Below are positions 49,023 to 58,937 of a stretch of DNA of 64,000 bases, piece after piece. Positions within the stretch are counted from its first letter, which is position 1, and each line of letters opens with the position of its first letter. Below the pieces are notes generated by a model. That model did no database searches, was not told the origin of the DNA, and saw only the letters and a list, made by a program, of their open reading frames with translations. The DNA is taken from NCBI RefSeq assembly GCF_008152325.1, contig NZ_CP042243.1:2671026-2735025 (forward strand). Direction: 5' to 3'. A program made the position numbers and the translations under genes. The stretch is from Crassaminicella thermophila (GTDB lineage Bacteria; Bacillota; Clostridia; Peptostreptococcales; Thermotaleaceae).

Positions 49023-51086
49023 TTACTTGATTGTTACTGTTCTAGTAGCTCCGTCCCACTCAACTTCTGCACCTAGTGCTTGTGCAACGAATCTTACTGG
49101 TAACATTGTTCTTCCATCTTTGATTACTGCTACAGTGTCCATAGGAACAACTGCACCGTTTACGAATAATTTGTTAGATCCGATTTGTACTTGAGCAATT
49201 CTATCTCCTTTGAAGATAGTAACTGTTCTAGTAGTTCCATCCCACATAATGTTTTCATCAGATACACCAACAGCTTCTGCAACGTATCTTAATGATAACA
49301 TTGTTCTTCCATCTGTAATGTATGGTGCAACATCAGCAGTTCTTACTTCATCTCCAACTTGGTACTCAGCTTTACCGATTACGAATTTTGCTGGAGCAGC
49401 AGCTTTTGTATCGTCATCTGCTGGAGTAATTACGTTTGCTACTTCGATTTCTGCATAGTAGTCATTATCGAATTGATCATCTGCGTCTCCATCATTTTGA
49501 TATAATGCATCTCCTTTTACTTCTGCAAGGATTGCACCTTCAGCGATTGATCTGTCTACTTTTACTTTAGCATCTTTGATTACGATTGTAGATGCTTCAT
49601 CACTTGTATTATCTACTTCTATTTCTAATGTATATCCATTGTCTAATACATCAACATCATCAATTTCTAAGTCACCTTTTGTTACTTCTACTGTAGGTTC
49701 TCCATCAAACTCTAAATCTTTGTCTAATTCTACTACTATTTTTCCTTCTTGGATTGCTTCAGCATCTGTTTCAGTAATTGTAATTGTACCGATTTCTTGA
49801 TTTCTTACACCTGCTTTTAATTTTGCAGTGTCAACTTTTACTTCTACTGGAGCAATTGCTTTTCCTAATACTACTTCATAGTCTTTTTCTAATCCTCTAG
49901 ATTCAACTTTTGCTTCGATATCTCCAGATTTTCCTGCTTCTACAGATACATAGAATGTTAATTCTACTTTTTTATCTGTAGCTTTTGTGATTTCGAATTC
50001 AAATACATTTTCATCGATTTCTACATCTGTGATTGCATCTCCTGTTGAATCATAAGCTCTGATTTTTACCCATTCTGGGAATTCAACGTATACTGTTCTT
50101 CCATCTACTAAAGAGCCAGCTACATTTTCTTCAATGATTAACTTTTGTAATTCATGTGCTTCATCTTTTGCACTTTCATATCTGCCTGAGAAGATTTCTA
50201 AAGCATCTCCATCAGCTTTTACTTCAACATCATACTCTGCATATTTTCCTACTTCTAATTTTGTTGTTTCGATTTCGCTTACATTAGAAGAAACTTTTAC
50301 ATATACTGTTCCTTCATCTGCATCTCTTGTAGGGTTTACTTTTAATCCACTGATTGTGATATCTCCTAAGTAAGATACGTTCTTAAGAGCATCTTCTACA
50401 TCAATTTTGATTGTGTAGTCATTTACTTCTGTTACAGCACTCTTATCTAAAGTACCGTTGATTAAATCTCCAGTTACTTGGATTGCATCGTAATCAAATT
50501 CAAAATCTTTGTCTAATGTTAATTTGATGTACTTTAATCCACTTTCGTATACTGTTCCTACAACAGTTTCTTCGATTTCAATGTTTTCCATATCTGCTTT
50601 ATCTGCAAATGTGATTGTATCTTCGATTGTTACTAAAGTATTTCCATCTGTAACCTTTGCAAATGTATAAGTACCTTCAGTTACTGCTCCAGACTTAGAT
50701 GTAACTTCTACTTTAGCCGCTCCGTTGTCTACAAAGTCTACATCTAATGTAACTTTAACAACAGTACCTTTTGCTGCATTTGTTACTGTTAATACAGCTT
50801 TTGTATCTGATTTTCTTTCTACTGCTACAGAACCAGTTCCTTCAACAGTAGCTGTTATAGTGTCTTTCCACTCAGCATTGTCTAATGTTAATTCAATTAC
50901 TTCTTTAGCTGCCCAGTCTCCACCATCATTTTCGATTTTTAATACTGGTGCATCAGCTCCTAAATCTGCGTCTTCTTTTACTGTGATTACTTTTGTTAGA
51001 CTGTTATCAGATCCAGCAAAAGCACTCATTGGTACTAATGAAATCATTAATGCTAGTACCAATAATAGAGAAAGTTTTCTCTTCAT
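49023..51086 (-). CDS. S-layer-like surface protein with C-terminal copper-amine-oxidase-N module (paralogue 2)
   Basis: A 687-residue secreted protein. Signal peptide MKRKLSLLLVLALMISLVPM to SAFA, almost identical to paralogue 1. Blocks shared with it include LKIENDGGDW, IKLTLDKDF, SGLKVNPTRDA/TGLQVRPTRDA, LQKLIIEE, FYVSVEAGKSGDI, KVDRSIAEG and the whole C-terminal 120 residues. It is about 100 residues shorter. Strong promoter and AAAGGAGG site. Likely an abundant surface layer protein; the two could be alternative or co-expressed layers. Confidence 0.82.
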   Translation of the reverse strand: MKRKLSLLLVLALMISLVPMSAFAGSDNSLTKVITVKEDADLGADAPVLKIENDGGDWAAKEVIELTLDNAEWKDTITATVEGTGSVAVERKSDTKAVLTVTNAAKGTVVKVTLDVDFVDNGAAKVEVTSKSGAVTEGTYTFAKVTDGNTLVTIEDTITFADKADMENIEIEETVVGTVYESGLKYIKLTLDKDFEFDYDAIQVTGDLINGTLDKSAVTEVNDYTIKIDVEDALKNVSYLGDITISGLKVNPTRDADEGTVYVKVSSNVSEIETTKLEVGKYAEYDVEVKADGDALEIFSGRYESAKDEAHELQKLIIEENVAGSLVDGRTVYVEFPEWVKIRAYDSTGDAITDVEIDENVFEFEITKATDKKVELTFYVSVEAGKSGDIEAKVESRGLEKDYEVVLGKAIAPVEVKVDTAKLKAGVRNQEIGTITITETDAEAIQEGKIVVELDKDLEFDGEPTVEVTKGDLEIDDVDVLDNGYTLEIEVDNTSDEASTIVIKDAKVKVDRSIAEGAILAEVKGDALYQNDGDADDQFDNDYYAEIEVANVITPADDDTKAAAPAKFVIGKAEYQVGDEVRTADVAPYITDGRTMLSLRYVAEAVGVSDENIMWDGTTRTVTIFKGDRIAQVQIGSNKLFVNGAVVPMDTVAVIKDGRTMLPVRFVAQALGAEVEWDGATRTVTIK

Positions 51087-51150
51087 TTAAAATACCTCCT
51101 TTAAATTTTGTTGATTTTTGTCGAAGTTTGTAACTCTTTGTTACATGTTG

Positions 51151-51179
51151 ATTATATAAATTCTACTTTTATAAATCAA
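51151..51179 (-). promoter_or_regulatory. SigA promoter of S-layer-like paralogue 2
   Basis: Minus strand: TTGATT (51174-51179), 17-nt spacer, TATAAT (51151-51156). Start near 51144, leader about 58 nt. The remaining divergent region to 51349 holds no other clear signal; a plus-strand promoter for the prenyltransferase gene must lie here but none is convincing. Confidence 0.8.
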
Positions 51180-51349
51180 TGCATTTAACGGTTCTGTAAT
51201 ATTAGTAAATTATTCCTGCTAGTAATTTAGCCACTTTGAGGGGTTTTGAGATAGATATGTTACAAGGATATTACATACTTTTGTCATGAATAATGTGTTA
51301 AAATATTGGTATTGCAGATACGATTTTTTCTAATGAAAGGAGTTTTTCT

Positions 51350-52213
51350 ATGGAGATACTATTTGGTCTTGTAAAAACTATGCGACCAAAGCAGTGGACA
51401 AAAAATTTACTACTGTTTGCCGCTATATTGTTTTCAAATAATCTGTTTAATTTTTATCTGCTCAAATTGAGCATTGCAGGATTTATGCTATTTTGTATGA
51501 TTTCTGGAAATGTTTATATACTAAACGATCTTGTAGATAAGGAAAAGGATAAATTACATCCTAAGAAATGTATGCGACCTATCCCTTCTGGAGAAGTAAG
51601 TATAGGACAAGCTATTGTTTTTTTGTTTATCAGTGTTTTGTCTTCATTTTATATGTCGTATAAAATCGGTTTTTTATTCTTTTTAGTAGGTCTTATTTAT
51701 TTTTTATGGGTTACCTTATATTCATTTGTACTTAAGCATGTTGTCATACTAGATGTGATGAGTATATCAATAGGTTTTGTTCTAAGGGCTGTTGCAGGAG
51801 CTGTACTTATAGGGGTTAGGATTTCTCCATGGCTATTATTATGTACGTTTTTATTATCTTTATTTTTGGCACTTCATAAAAGAAAAAGCGAGATGGAATT
51901 AATCCTTAGTGGAAATAAAACATCTCGAAAAATATTAGAAGAATATACTCCTGAGCTTTTAAATGATATGCTTCATATAGTAACATCATCAACAGTAATG
52001 GCTTATGCTTTATATACCTTTACAGCAAGTCACTCAATCTATATGATGGCAACTATTCCTTTTGTAATCTATGGAATCTTTAGATATCAGTATATTATCC
52101 ATAAGAAAGGCCTTGGAGAAAATCCAGAATTGGTACTCTTAAGCGACAAGCCATTGATTATTGATATTCTTCTATGGGCATTTTGCTGCACCATTATACT
52201 TTATTTTATTTAA
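51350..52213 (+). CDS. UbiA-family prenyltransferase, decaprenyl-phosphate phosphoribosyltransferase-like
   Basis: A 287-residue polytopic protein with eight or nine helices. The first Asp-rich motif is NDLVDKEKDKLHPKK (Asn59, Asp60, Asp63, Asp67), followed by RPIPSGEVS; the second region is LDVMSISIGFVLRAVAGA. This is the pattern of DPPR synthase (mycobacterial Rv3806c), which makes phosphoribosyl polyprenyl phosphate, precursor of a pentose donor. Menaquinone or haem prenyltransferases have different motifs. It starts a plus-strand group of four. AAAGGAG precedes ATG. Confidence 0.8.
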   Translation: MEILFGLVKTMRPKQWTKNLLLFAAILFSNNLFNFYLLKLSIAGFMLFCMISGNVYILNDLVDKEKDKLHPKKCMRPIPSGEVSIGQAIVFLFISVLSSFYMSYKIGFLFFLVGLIYFLWVTLYSFVLKHVVILDVMSISIGFVLRAVAGAVLIGVRISPWLLLCTFLLSLFLALHKRKSEMELILSGNKTSRKILEEYTPELLNDMLHIVTSSTVMAYALYTFTASHSIYMMATIPFVIYGIFRYQYIIHKKGLGENPELVLLSDKPLIIDILLWAFCCTIILYFI

Positions 52214-52225
52214 GGAGGTTTTCAC

Positions 52226-53179
52226 TTGGATTTTTATAAAATAAAGAAGGGGCTTTTTATATCTTTAATTATTGGAATTATAGTTTTTGCAGGTTTGTCG
52301 ATTTATTCTGATATAAATGATTTGATAAATGTATTTGTAGCTTTTAAATATCACTATATTCCTTTAATACTCTTATTAGCTCCACTAAATTATTTTTTTC
52401 GCTATATAAAGTGGACTTATTATTTAAACTTAATCAATGTAAAAATAAATAAAAAGGATAATTTATTTATTTTTTTAAGCGGATTATGTATGACCATAAC
52501 TCCAGGTAAGCTTGGAGAGCTTTTAAAGTCTTATTTATTAAAAGAAAAAGCAAATGTTCCTATAAGCAGCACAGCACCATTAGTTATGGGAGAAAGACTT
52601 ACAGATGGAATAAGTATGCTAATTTTAGCTAGTATCGGTTCTTTGGCCTATAATTATGGAAGGAAAATATTAATCTTTGTTCTTTTAGGTATGCTTCTTT
52701 TTATAATTGTGGTACAATCTCCTAAAATCATGTATTCTGTATTACGTTTTTTAAACCGAATACCTTTTTTAAGAAGGTTTGGTCCTGCAATAAAAAACTT
52801 TTATGATAATGCTTATATAATCCTAAAGTTAAAACCTTTACTTTTTGCTATAAGCATTGGCGTAGTTTCATGGTTTTTTGAAGGTTTGGTCATATACCTT
52901 ACAGGAAAAGCTTTAGAAGCTAATATATCATTATTAGCCTCTGTATTTACAGTTTCCTTTTCTTCTATTGTAGGGGCAATATCTATGATGCCTGGAGGAC
53001 TTTTTGCTACAGAAGGAAGTATTATGGGACTGCTTTTAATGATGGGCCTTAACAAGGATATGGCCGTTGCAACAACAATTATAACAAGGTTTTCAACCCT
53101 TTGGCTGGGAGTTTGTATTGGATTATTTGGATTGGCTAAAACTAGTAGATCAATAGAAAAACGCTATAAAATGAGGTGA
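52226..53179 (+). CDS. UPF0104 / LPG-synthase transmembrane-like protein
   Basis: A 317-residue membrane protein with eight or nine helices. Hallmarks: MTITPGKLGELLKSYLL and MMPGGLFATEGSIMGLLLM, as in the membrane half of lysylphosphatidylglycerol synthase and in stand-alone UPF0104 proteins. There is no cytosolic aminoacyl-transfer domain, so it is not a full MprF; flippase-like lipid transport is the best guess. The start is TTG at 52226 behind AAGGAGG. It is 12 nt from the prenyltransferase gene. Confidence 0.82.
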   Translation: MDFYKIKKGLFISLIIGIIVFAGLSIYSDINDLINVFVAFKYHYIPLILLLAPLNYFFRYIKWTYYLNLINVKINKKDNLFIFLSGLCMTITPGKLGELLKSYLLKEKANVPISSTAPLVMGERLTDGISMLILASIGSLAYNYGRKILIFVLLGMLLFIIVVQSPKIMYSVLRFLNRIPFLRRFGPAIKNFYDNAYIILKLKPLLFAISIGVVSWFFEGLVIYLTGKALEANISLLASVFTVSFSSIVGAISMMPGGLFATEGSIMGLLLMMGLNKDMAVATTIITRFSTLWLGVCIGLFGLAKTSRSIEKRYKMR

Positions 53180-53182
53180 TAA

Positions 53183-54280
53183 ATGATGAAGAAAAAAGCA
53201 AAGGTAGTAGTTTTAAAAACAAAACCTGAAACTGTTTTAGAAGATTATATAAAGTTGATGGAAATGGCAGAATTTCAAAAGTATCTACCAAAGAATAAAA
53301 CAACAATTTTAAAAGATAATATCTCTTGGCATTTCCCATATTTGAGTGCTAATACAACCCCTTGGCAGCTAGAAGGGGTTATTCAAGGTCTTAGAAAGCA
53401 CGGCTACAAAGATGTAAGCTGCGTTCAAAATAATACTGTTGTAACAGATCCTTTTAAAGGAGAAAAGTTAAATAAGTATGTGCCAATACTTAAAAAGTAT
53501 GATATACCTACTTTATTTAACTTTAGAGAAAGTGACATGAAGTGGATAACATATAAACCAAAGGCTGAAATGTTAGCACTAGATCAAATATTTAAAAAGG
53601 GTATAAAAATTCCTGATTACTTCTTTGATAAAAATATTTTACATCTCCCTACTATGAAATGCCATATATATACAACTACAACAGGAGCTATGAAAAATGC
53701 TTTTGGAGGACTATTAAGCTCTAAAAGGCACTATACTCACAGCGTAATTCATGAAACATTGGTCGATTTATTAGCAATCCAAAAGGAAATTCACAGTGGA
53801 ATATTTGCTGTTATGGATGGTACTGTTGCTGGAAATGGACCAGGCCCTAGGACTATGCTTCCTATTGAAAAGGATTATATACTAGCAAGTGATGACCAAG
53901 TAGCAATTGATGCAGTAGCAGCAAAAATGATGGGCTTTGATCCATATAATGAATTAAAATATGTAAAGCTTGCCCACGATAGAGGGCTTGGAATCGGAAA
54001 GATTGAAGAAATCGAAATCATTGGTGAAGATATCTCAAAGGAAAACTGGAAGTTTAAAGTAGGGGATAATTTTGCTTCAAAGGTAGGCGACTTTATTTGG
54101 TTTGGTCCTTTAAGAAGAATTCAGGATCTTTTCTTTAAAACTCCTTTGGTAAATTTATTTGTATTTGGTTCATTCTTCTATCATGACTACATTTGGTGGC
54201 CTGATAAAGGAAAAAGACGTATGGCAAAGCTAAGAAAAGAGAGTAAGTGGGCTGAGCTTTTTGATCAGTATGAAGAGTAA
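53183..54280 (+). CDS. DUF362-domain protein
   Basis: A 365-residue protein with DUF362 features: TTILKDNISWHFPYLSANTTP, LPTMKCHIYTTTTGAMKN followed by AFGGLL, FAVMDGTVAGNGPGPRTM and ASDDQVAIDAVAAKMMG. It has no ferredoxin-type CxxCxxC cluster, unlike many relatives. Function is not established for the family. Three bp separate it from the UPF0104 gene, GAGGTGAT precedes ATG, and a terminator follows, so these three genes form one operon. Confidence 0.85.
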   Translation: MMKKKAKVVVLKTKPETVLEDYIKLMEMAEFQKYLPKNKTTILKDNISWHFPYLSANTTPWQLEGVIQGLRKHGYKDVSCVQNNTVVTDPFKGEKLNKYVPILKKYDIPTLFNFRESDMKWITYKPKAEMLALDQIFKKGIKIPDYFFDKNILHLPTMKCHIYTTTTGAMKNAFGGLLSSKRHYTHSVIHETLVDLLAIQKEIHSGIFAVMDGTVAGNGPGPRTMLPIEKDYILASDDQVAIDAVAAKMMGFDPYNELKYVKLAHDRGLGIGKIEEIEIIGEDISKENWKFKVGDNFASKVGDFIWFGPLRRIQDLFFKTPLVNLFVFGSFFYHDYIWWPDKGKRRMAKLRKESKWAELFDQYEE

Positions 54281-54320
54281 ATATTAGCAAAAATAACGTT
54301 CATTTCGCTAATATTTTTCC
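54279..54320 (+). terminator. Terminator after the DUF362 gene
   Basis: Ten-bp stem AAATATTAGC/GCTAATATTT (54279-54288 with 54307-54316) and a T tract on the plus strand. It overlaps the stop codon. Confidence 0.75.
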
Positions 54321-54359
54321 TTAAAAAATAAAGAAATACAATCATAGAAAGGTGATTAG

Positions 54360-55544
54360 ATGAAGTTAAAAAGAAAGTATAAGCTACTAAAATTCCTTTT
54401 TAATATAATGAAGGAAAACACAAATAATAAAGAAAAGTTGTTTGAAATATTAGCGAGTATGAAGGGGATTCCTCAAAAATATGGTCAGTTTTTGTATTTG
54501 AAGGATCAAAGAAAATATAAAGCTTTTGAAAAGCTGTTAGATGAAGGAACGCCTCACATAAGCTCTAGACTTTATGAAAAAGCTTTAAAGCTTACAAATC
54601 ATGAAATCAATCTTTATAAAAATCCTATTGCTTCTGCTTCTATTGGACAAGTTTATGCAGGAACATTAAAAGATACAGAAGTTATTGTAAAGATTCAATA
54701 CCCAAAAGTAAAAGAAGAGCTTGAACATGATTGGAAATTTTTAAAAAGAATGATTAACCTTTTATTTGGTTTTTTTCGCTTTCCTGAGGAAAGCAAACAT
54801 TTTCTTGTGGATTATTTGAATGAATTTGAAAAAACTGTGGAAAAAGAAACGAATTATTCCACAGAGATGGATAACGCATTAACATTTCAGAATATATTTA
54901 AAGCATATCCATTTATTAAGATTCCAAAGGTTTATGATAAATATACAAAAGAAAACCTATTAGTAGAAGAAAAATGCTTAGGTATTCCTTTAAATGAATT
55001 TCTTAAAAATGCATCAGAAGAAGATAAAAGAGTGGTACTTGAGCATATATTATTTTTCTACTTTCATTCATTTTTTAATCATCAAGTTCTTCATGGAGAT
55101 CCACATAGTGGAAATTTCTTTGTAAAAAAAGAAAATCAAAATATTATACTAGAAGTAATCGATTATGGATGTGTTAAATACTTTGAAAAAAGTTTTGTTG
55201 ATAATTTCAAAACACTAATTTTTCGTCTAAGAAATGAAGATTATAAAGAACTTTATGCAAATTTAATACAATTAGGCTTTAAAAAAGATGACATAGCTGC
55301 TTATGGAAATGCTTTCATTCCAATCCTAAATATTTTGTTTGAACCTTTTCTTGTAGATGAAGCTTTTGATTTTAAATACTGGAAACTCACTTATAAACTA
55401 AATACTTTAATGGGGTCTAAAGTTTTTGAAAAAACTATCTCACTACCAAAGGATTTATTGCTTGTATTTAGAGTTTTTCACGGCTTCATTTCTCATGTAT
55501 ATACATTAAATGATCCATCTTTTAATGTGTATAAATTTGTATGA
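54360..55544 (+). CDS. ABC1/UbiB-family atypical kinase
   Basis: A 394-residue UbiB-family protein. KYGQF stands for the KxGQ motif, ASASIGQVYAG is the Ala-rich nucleotide loop, VIVKIQYP has the ATP-contacting Lys, VEKETNYSTEMDNA the family Glu and Asn, LHGDPHSGNFF the catalytic loop and VIDYGCVK replaces DFG. UbiB proteins are ATPases or kinases linked to quinone and prenyl-lipid handling. This organism's window has no quinone genes, and the nearest partner is a polyprenyl-phosphate enzyme. The TGA stop lies inside a palindrome shared with the convergent gene. Confidence 0.88.
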   Translation: MKLKRKYKLLKFLFNIMKENTNNKEKLFEILASMKGIPQKYGQFLYLKDQRKYKAFEKLLDEGTPHISSRLYEKALKLTNHEINLYKNPIASASIGQVYAGTLKDTEVIVKIQYPKVKEELEHDWKFLKRMINLLFGFFRFPEESKHFLVDYLNEFEKTVEKETNYSTEMDNALTFQNIFKAYPFIKIPKVYDKYTKENLLVEEKCLGIPLNEFLKNASEEDKRVVLEHILFFYFHSFFNHQVLHGDPHSGNFFVKKENQNIILEVIDYGCVKYFEKSFVDNFKTLIFRLRNEDYKELYANLIQLGFKKDDIAAYGNAFIPILNILFEPFLVDEAFDFKYWKLTYKLNTLMGSKVFEKTISLPKDLLLVFRVFHGFISHVYTLNDPSFNVYKFV

Positions 55545-55591
55545 CAGGGGACGGTTCTTTGTCATGCGTGACAAAGAACCGTCCCCTGTCA
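55542..55591. repeat. Perfect 23-bp palindrome carrying both convergent stop codons
   Basis: Arms 55542-55564 and 55569-55591, identical as inverted repeats, loop TGCG. Each arm begins TGACAGGGGACGG, and the first TGA is the in-frame stop of the gene entering from that side. It is GC-richer than the surroundings. Palindromes with a GGGGACGGTTCTTTGTC-type core are scattered in many Firmicute genomes. It can serve as a bidirectional terminator. Confidence 0.9.
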
Positions 55592-56941
55592 CTCTGCTTT
55601 TACCCCTTTTCGAATCATATCTAAACAAAGTGCTGTACTGATCGCAAATAAAAAGAGTACAGGAAAATTATATCTAGGCTGTCCTTCATATACAAAATAT
55701 ACAGCTATAAAGAATGCACTATTTAAAGTAGGAATAATTATTTCATTTTTAAGCTTAACTTCCTTTTTAAAAAATCCTAAAATAATATTTACTACATTTA
55801 AAGTAATATATATAAATCCAAAACTACTTAACACATAAATAAGTATATCTCTCATAGCTCTGACAAAGTTTTTATGTCTTAAATAAGTAATCTTTTGATC
55901 TTTATTCCACACTTTATATTTTTCCTCGACTGGTCTTTGATCATTTTGTGCCCAAGCATCAATATCCCATGTCCCACTAAAGAAAGTACTCTTTAATCTG
56001 ATAAAGCCAAGCCTTAAAAATTCCATTGGATTTTCTTTAATCCACTCCTTTGCTTTTGGCTTAAATATAACTTCTAATTCATGGGCAACTTTTTCACTTC
56101 TTCTTCCGTCCTGTAAAATTTCATTTATTTTTTTTCTAAAAGTTTCTGATGCATAAACATCTTTTATAGGCATCCATGCACCATTTGCATTATAAGGATT
56201 GTTGTTTAGATAAAATACATAGCCAGAATTATAAGATACAGGAATGAATCTACCAAATTTTTTATAATTTCTATAAGTCCAAGGAGCAATCACCCCAGTC
56301 ATTAGAATCATAACACTTAAAAACAGTATTATCACCCTTTTTAAGTCCTTTTCCCTTAACCACAATGTAGAAGCAGCTATGACTGGATACGCCATAAAAA
56401 ATGGCTTTGTAAGAGCCGCACCACCAACAAATAACCCTAATAAAGGATATCTTACTCTATTGTCAAATGAATATGCTTGCAAAAGGATAATAACAGAAAA
56501 AAGAAAGGTAATAAATACTTCTGTACCAATTACATTTGTATAAGCAATATAATTAGGAAGTAATGCCACAATGGTATAAGCTGTATAAATAACAAATTTA
56601 CGCTTTGTAAGCTTTATTAATATAAAATAAGTACAAATCAATGTAAGCATTGATAACCATACATTAAAGCGTTTAGCAATAATTTCATCCGGCTTACCAA
56701 CTATTTTATATAAAGTCCCTAATGCAACTGGATATCCCATCCCTTGAAATGCAACAGGCTCTCCATTTAATGTATGACCTGCACCCCAGAAAATATTAGT
56801 AGCAATCTCTTGGTATGTTTTAAAATCAAATATAGGAAATGTAGGTACATTGTTAATCCACCATAACCGAAGGTATAAGGCTACTAAAAATATCCCTACA
56901 ACATAGGCAATCTCCATATACTTTTTAAATCTTTTACTCAT
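55589..56941 (-). CDS. GT39/PMT-like membrane glycosyltransferase (GT-C fold)
   Basis: A 450-residue protein with about ten to twelve helices and an ArnT/PMT layout: first helix near 10-28, then an external loop with an Asp (FPIFDFKTYQEIA) where GT-C enzymes hold the metal or donor, and a C-terminal soluble tail region. Such enzymes use polyprenyl-phosphate sugars on the outer face of the membrane. A pentose-polyprenol made by the neighbouring UbiA-type enzyme is a candidate donor (inference). ATG at 56941 follows AAGGAGATAAAAAGG; the earlier ATG is inside the pyrG terminator. Confidence 0.75.
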   Translation of the reverse strand: MSKRFKKYMEIAYVVGIFLVALYLRLWWINNVPTFPIFDFKTYQEIATNIFWGAGHTLNGEPVAFQGMGYPVALGTLYKIVGKPDEIIAKRFNVWLSMLTLICTYFILIKLTKRKFVIYTAYTIVALLPNYIAYTNVIGTEVFITFLFSVIILLQAYSFDNRVRYPLLGLFVGGAALTKPFFMAYPVIAASTLWLREKDLKRVIILFLSVMILMTGVIAPWTYRNYKKFGRFIPVSYNSGYVFYLNNNPYNANGAWMPIKDVYASETFRKKINEILQDGRRSEKVAHELEVIFKPKAKEWIKENPMEFLRLGFIRLKSTFFSGTWDIDAWAQNDQRPVEEKYKVWNKDQKITYLRHKNFVRAMRDILIYVLSSFGFIYITLNVVNIILGFFKKEVKLKNEIIIPTLNSAFFIAVYFVYEGQPRYNFPVLFLFAISTALCLDMIRKGVKAE

Positions 56942-56962
56942 CCTTTTTATCTCCTTTTTAAA

Positions 56963-56990
56963 AACTTTAAAGCCGAGCATAAGCTCGGCA
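56963..56990 (-). terminator. Terminator of pyrG
   Basis: Stem GCCGAGC/GCTCGGC with an ATAA loop (56972-56989), 18 nt after the stop; T-rich tail TTTAAAGTTTTT on the minus strand. Confidence 0.8.
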
Positions 56991-57007
56991 ATTTTAGTAT
57001 ATCCATA

Positions 57008-58624
<1,617 letters not shown>

Positions 58625-58654
58625 TCAATAAATAGGTTCGTAATTAGCCGTAAG

Positions 58655-58690
58655 TAAAAAATCTTCTTAATATAGTTTTACTATTTTAAG
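58655..58690 (-). terminator. Weak hairpin with T tract in the pyrG leader
   Basis: Stem CTTAAAATAGT/ACTATATTAAG (one mismatch, 58666-58676 with 58680-58690) followed by AAGATTTTTT on the minus strand, about 45 nt before the pyrG ATG. Possible attenuator; the B. subtilis pyrG GGGC/GCUCCC elements are not obvious. Confidence 0.4.
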
Positions 58691-58721
58691 ATTCTTCATT
58701 CAATATTTCACGCTCTCAAAA

Positions 58722-58812
58722 AAGAGTGAGGCCACCCCTACGGGTGACCTACCTGTATCCGTGTCATTTTTATGGCAGGGCACCCATTGTAGGGTGCTCG
58801 TTTTTTCTTTTA
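58722..58812 (-). ncRNA. Paired GC-rich hairpins upstream of pyrG, candidate structured RNA
   Basis: Two hairpins in an otherwise AT-rich gap: GGGCACCC/GGGTGCTC (58778-58785 with 58792-58799) and AGGCCACCC/GGGTGACCT (58729-58737 with 58742-58750). On the minus strand the second is followed by CACTCTTTTTT; on the plus strand the first is followed by T6. The CACCC and GGGTG arms could also pair across the two hairpins, giving exclusive structures. I recognise no known riboswitch class. Convergent terminators are the simplest alternative. Confidence 0.4.
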
Positions 58813-58886
58813 TCATATAATAACTTGAATATTATATCTTATTCCATTATCTGAGTCAATAACATTTAAGATTTTTTTATCCTAAC

Positions 58887-58929
58887 AAAAATACATCCTT
58901 AATAAATCTTATATTAAGGATGTATTTTT
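58887..58929. terminator. Perfect 18-bp terminator after the 33-codon ORF
   Basis: Arms 58887-58904 and 58912-58929 pair over 18 bp (AAAAATACATCCTTAATA), loop 7 nt, with A and T runs for both strands. It starts 9 nt after the small ORF's stop. Confidence 0.88.
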
Positions 58930-58937
58930 ATAATATT

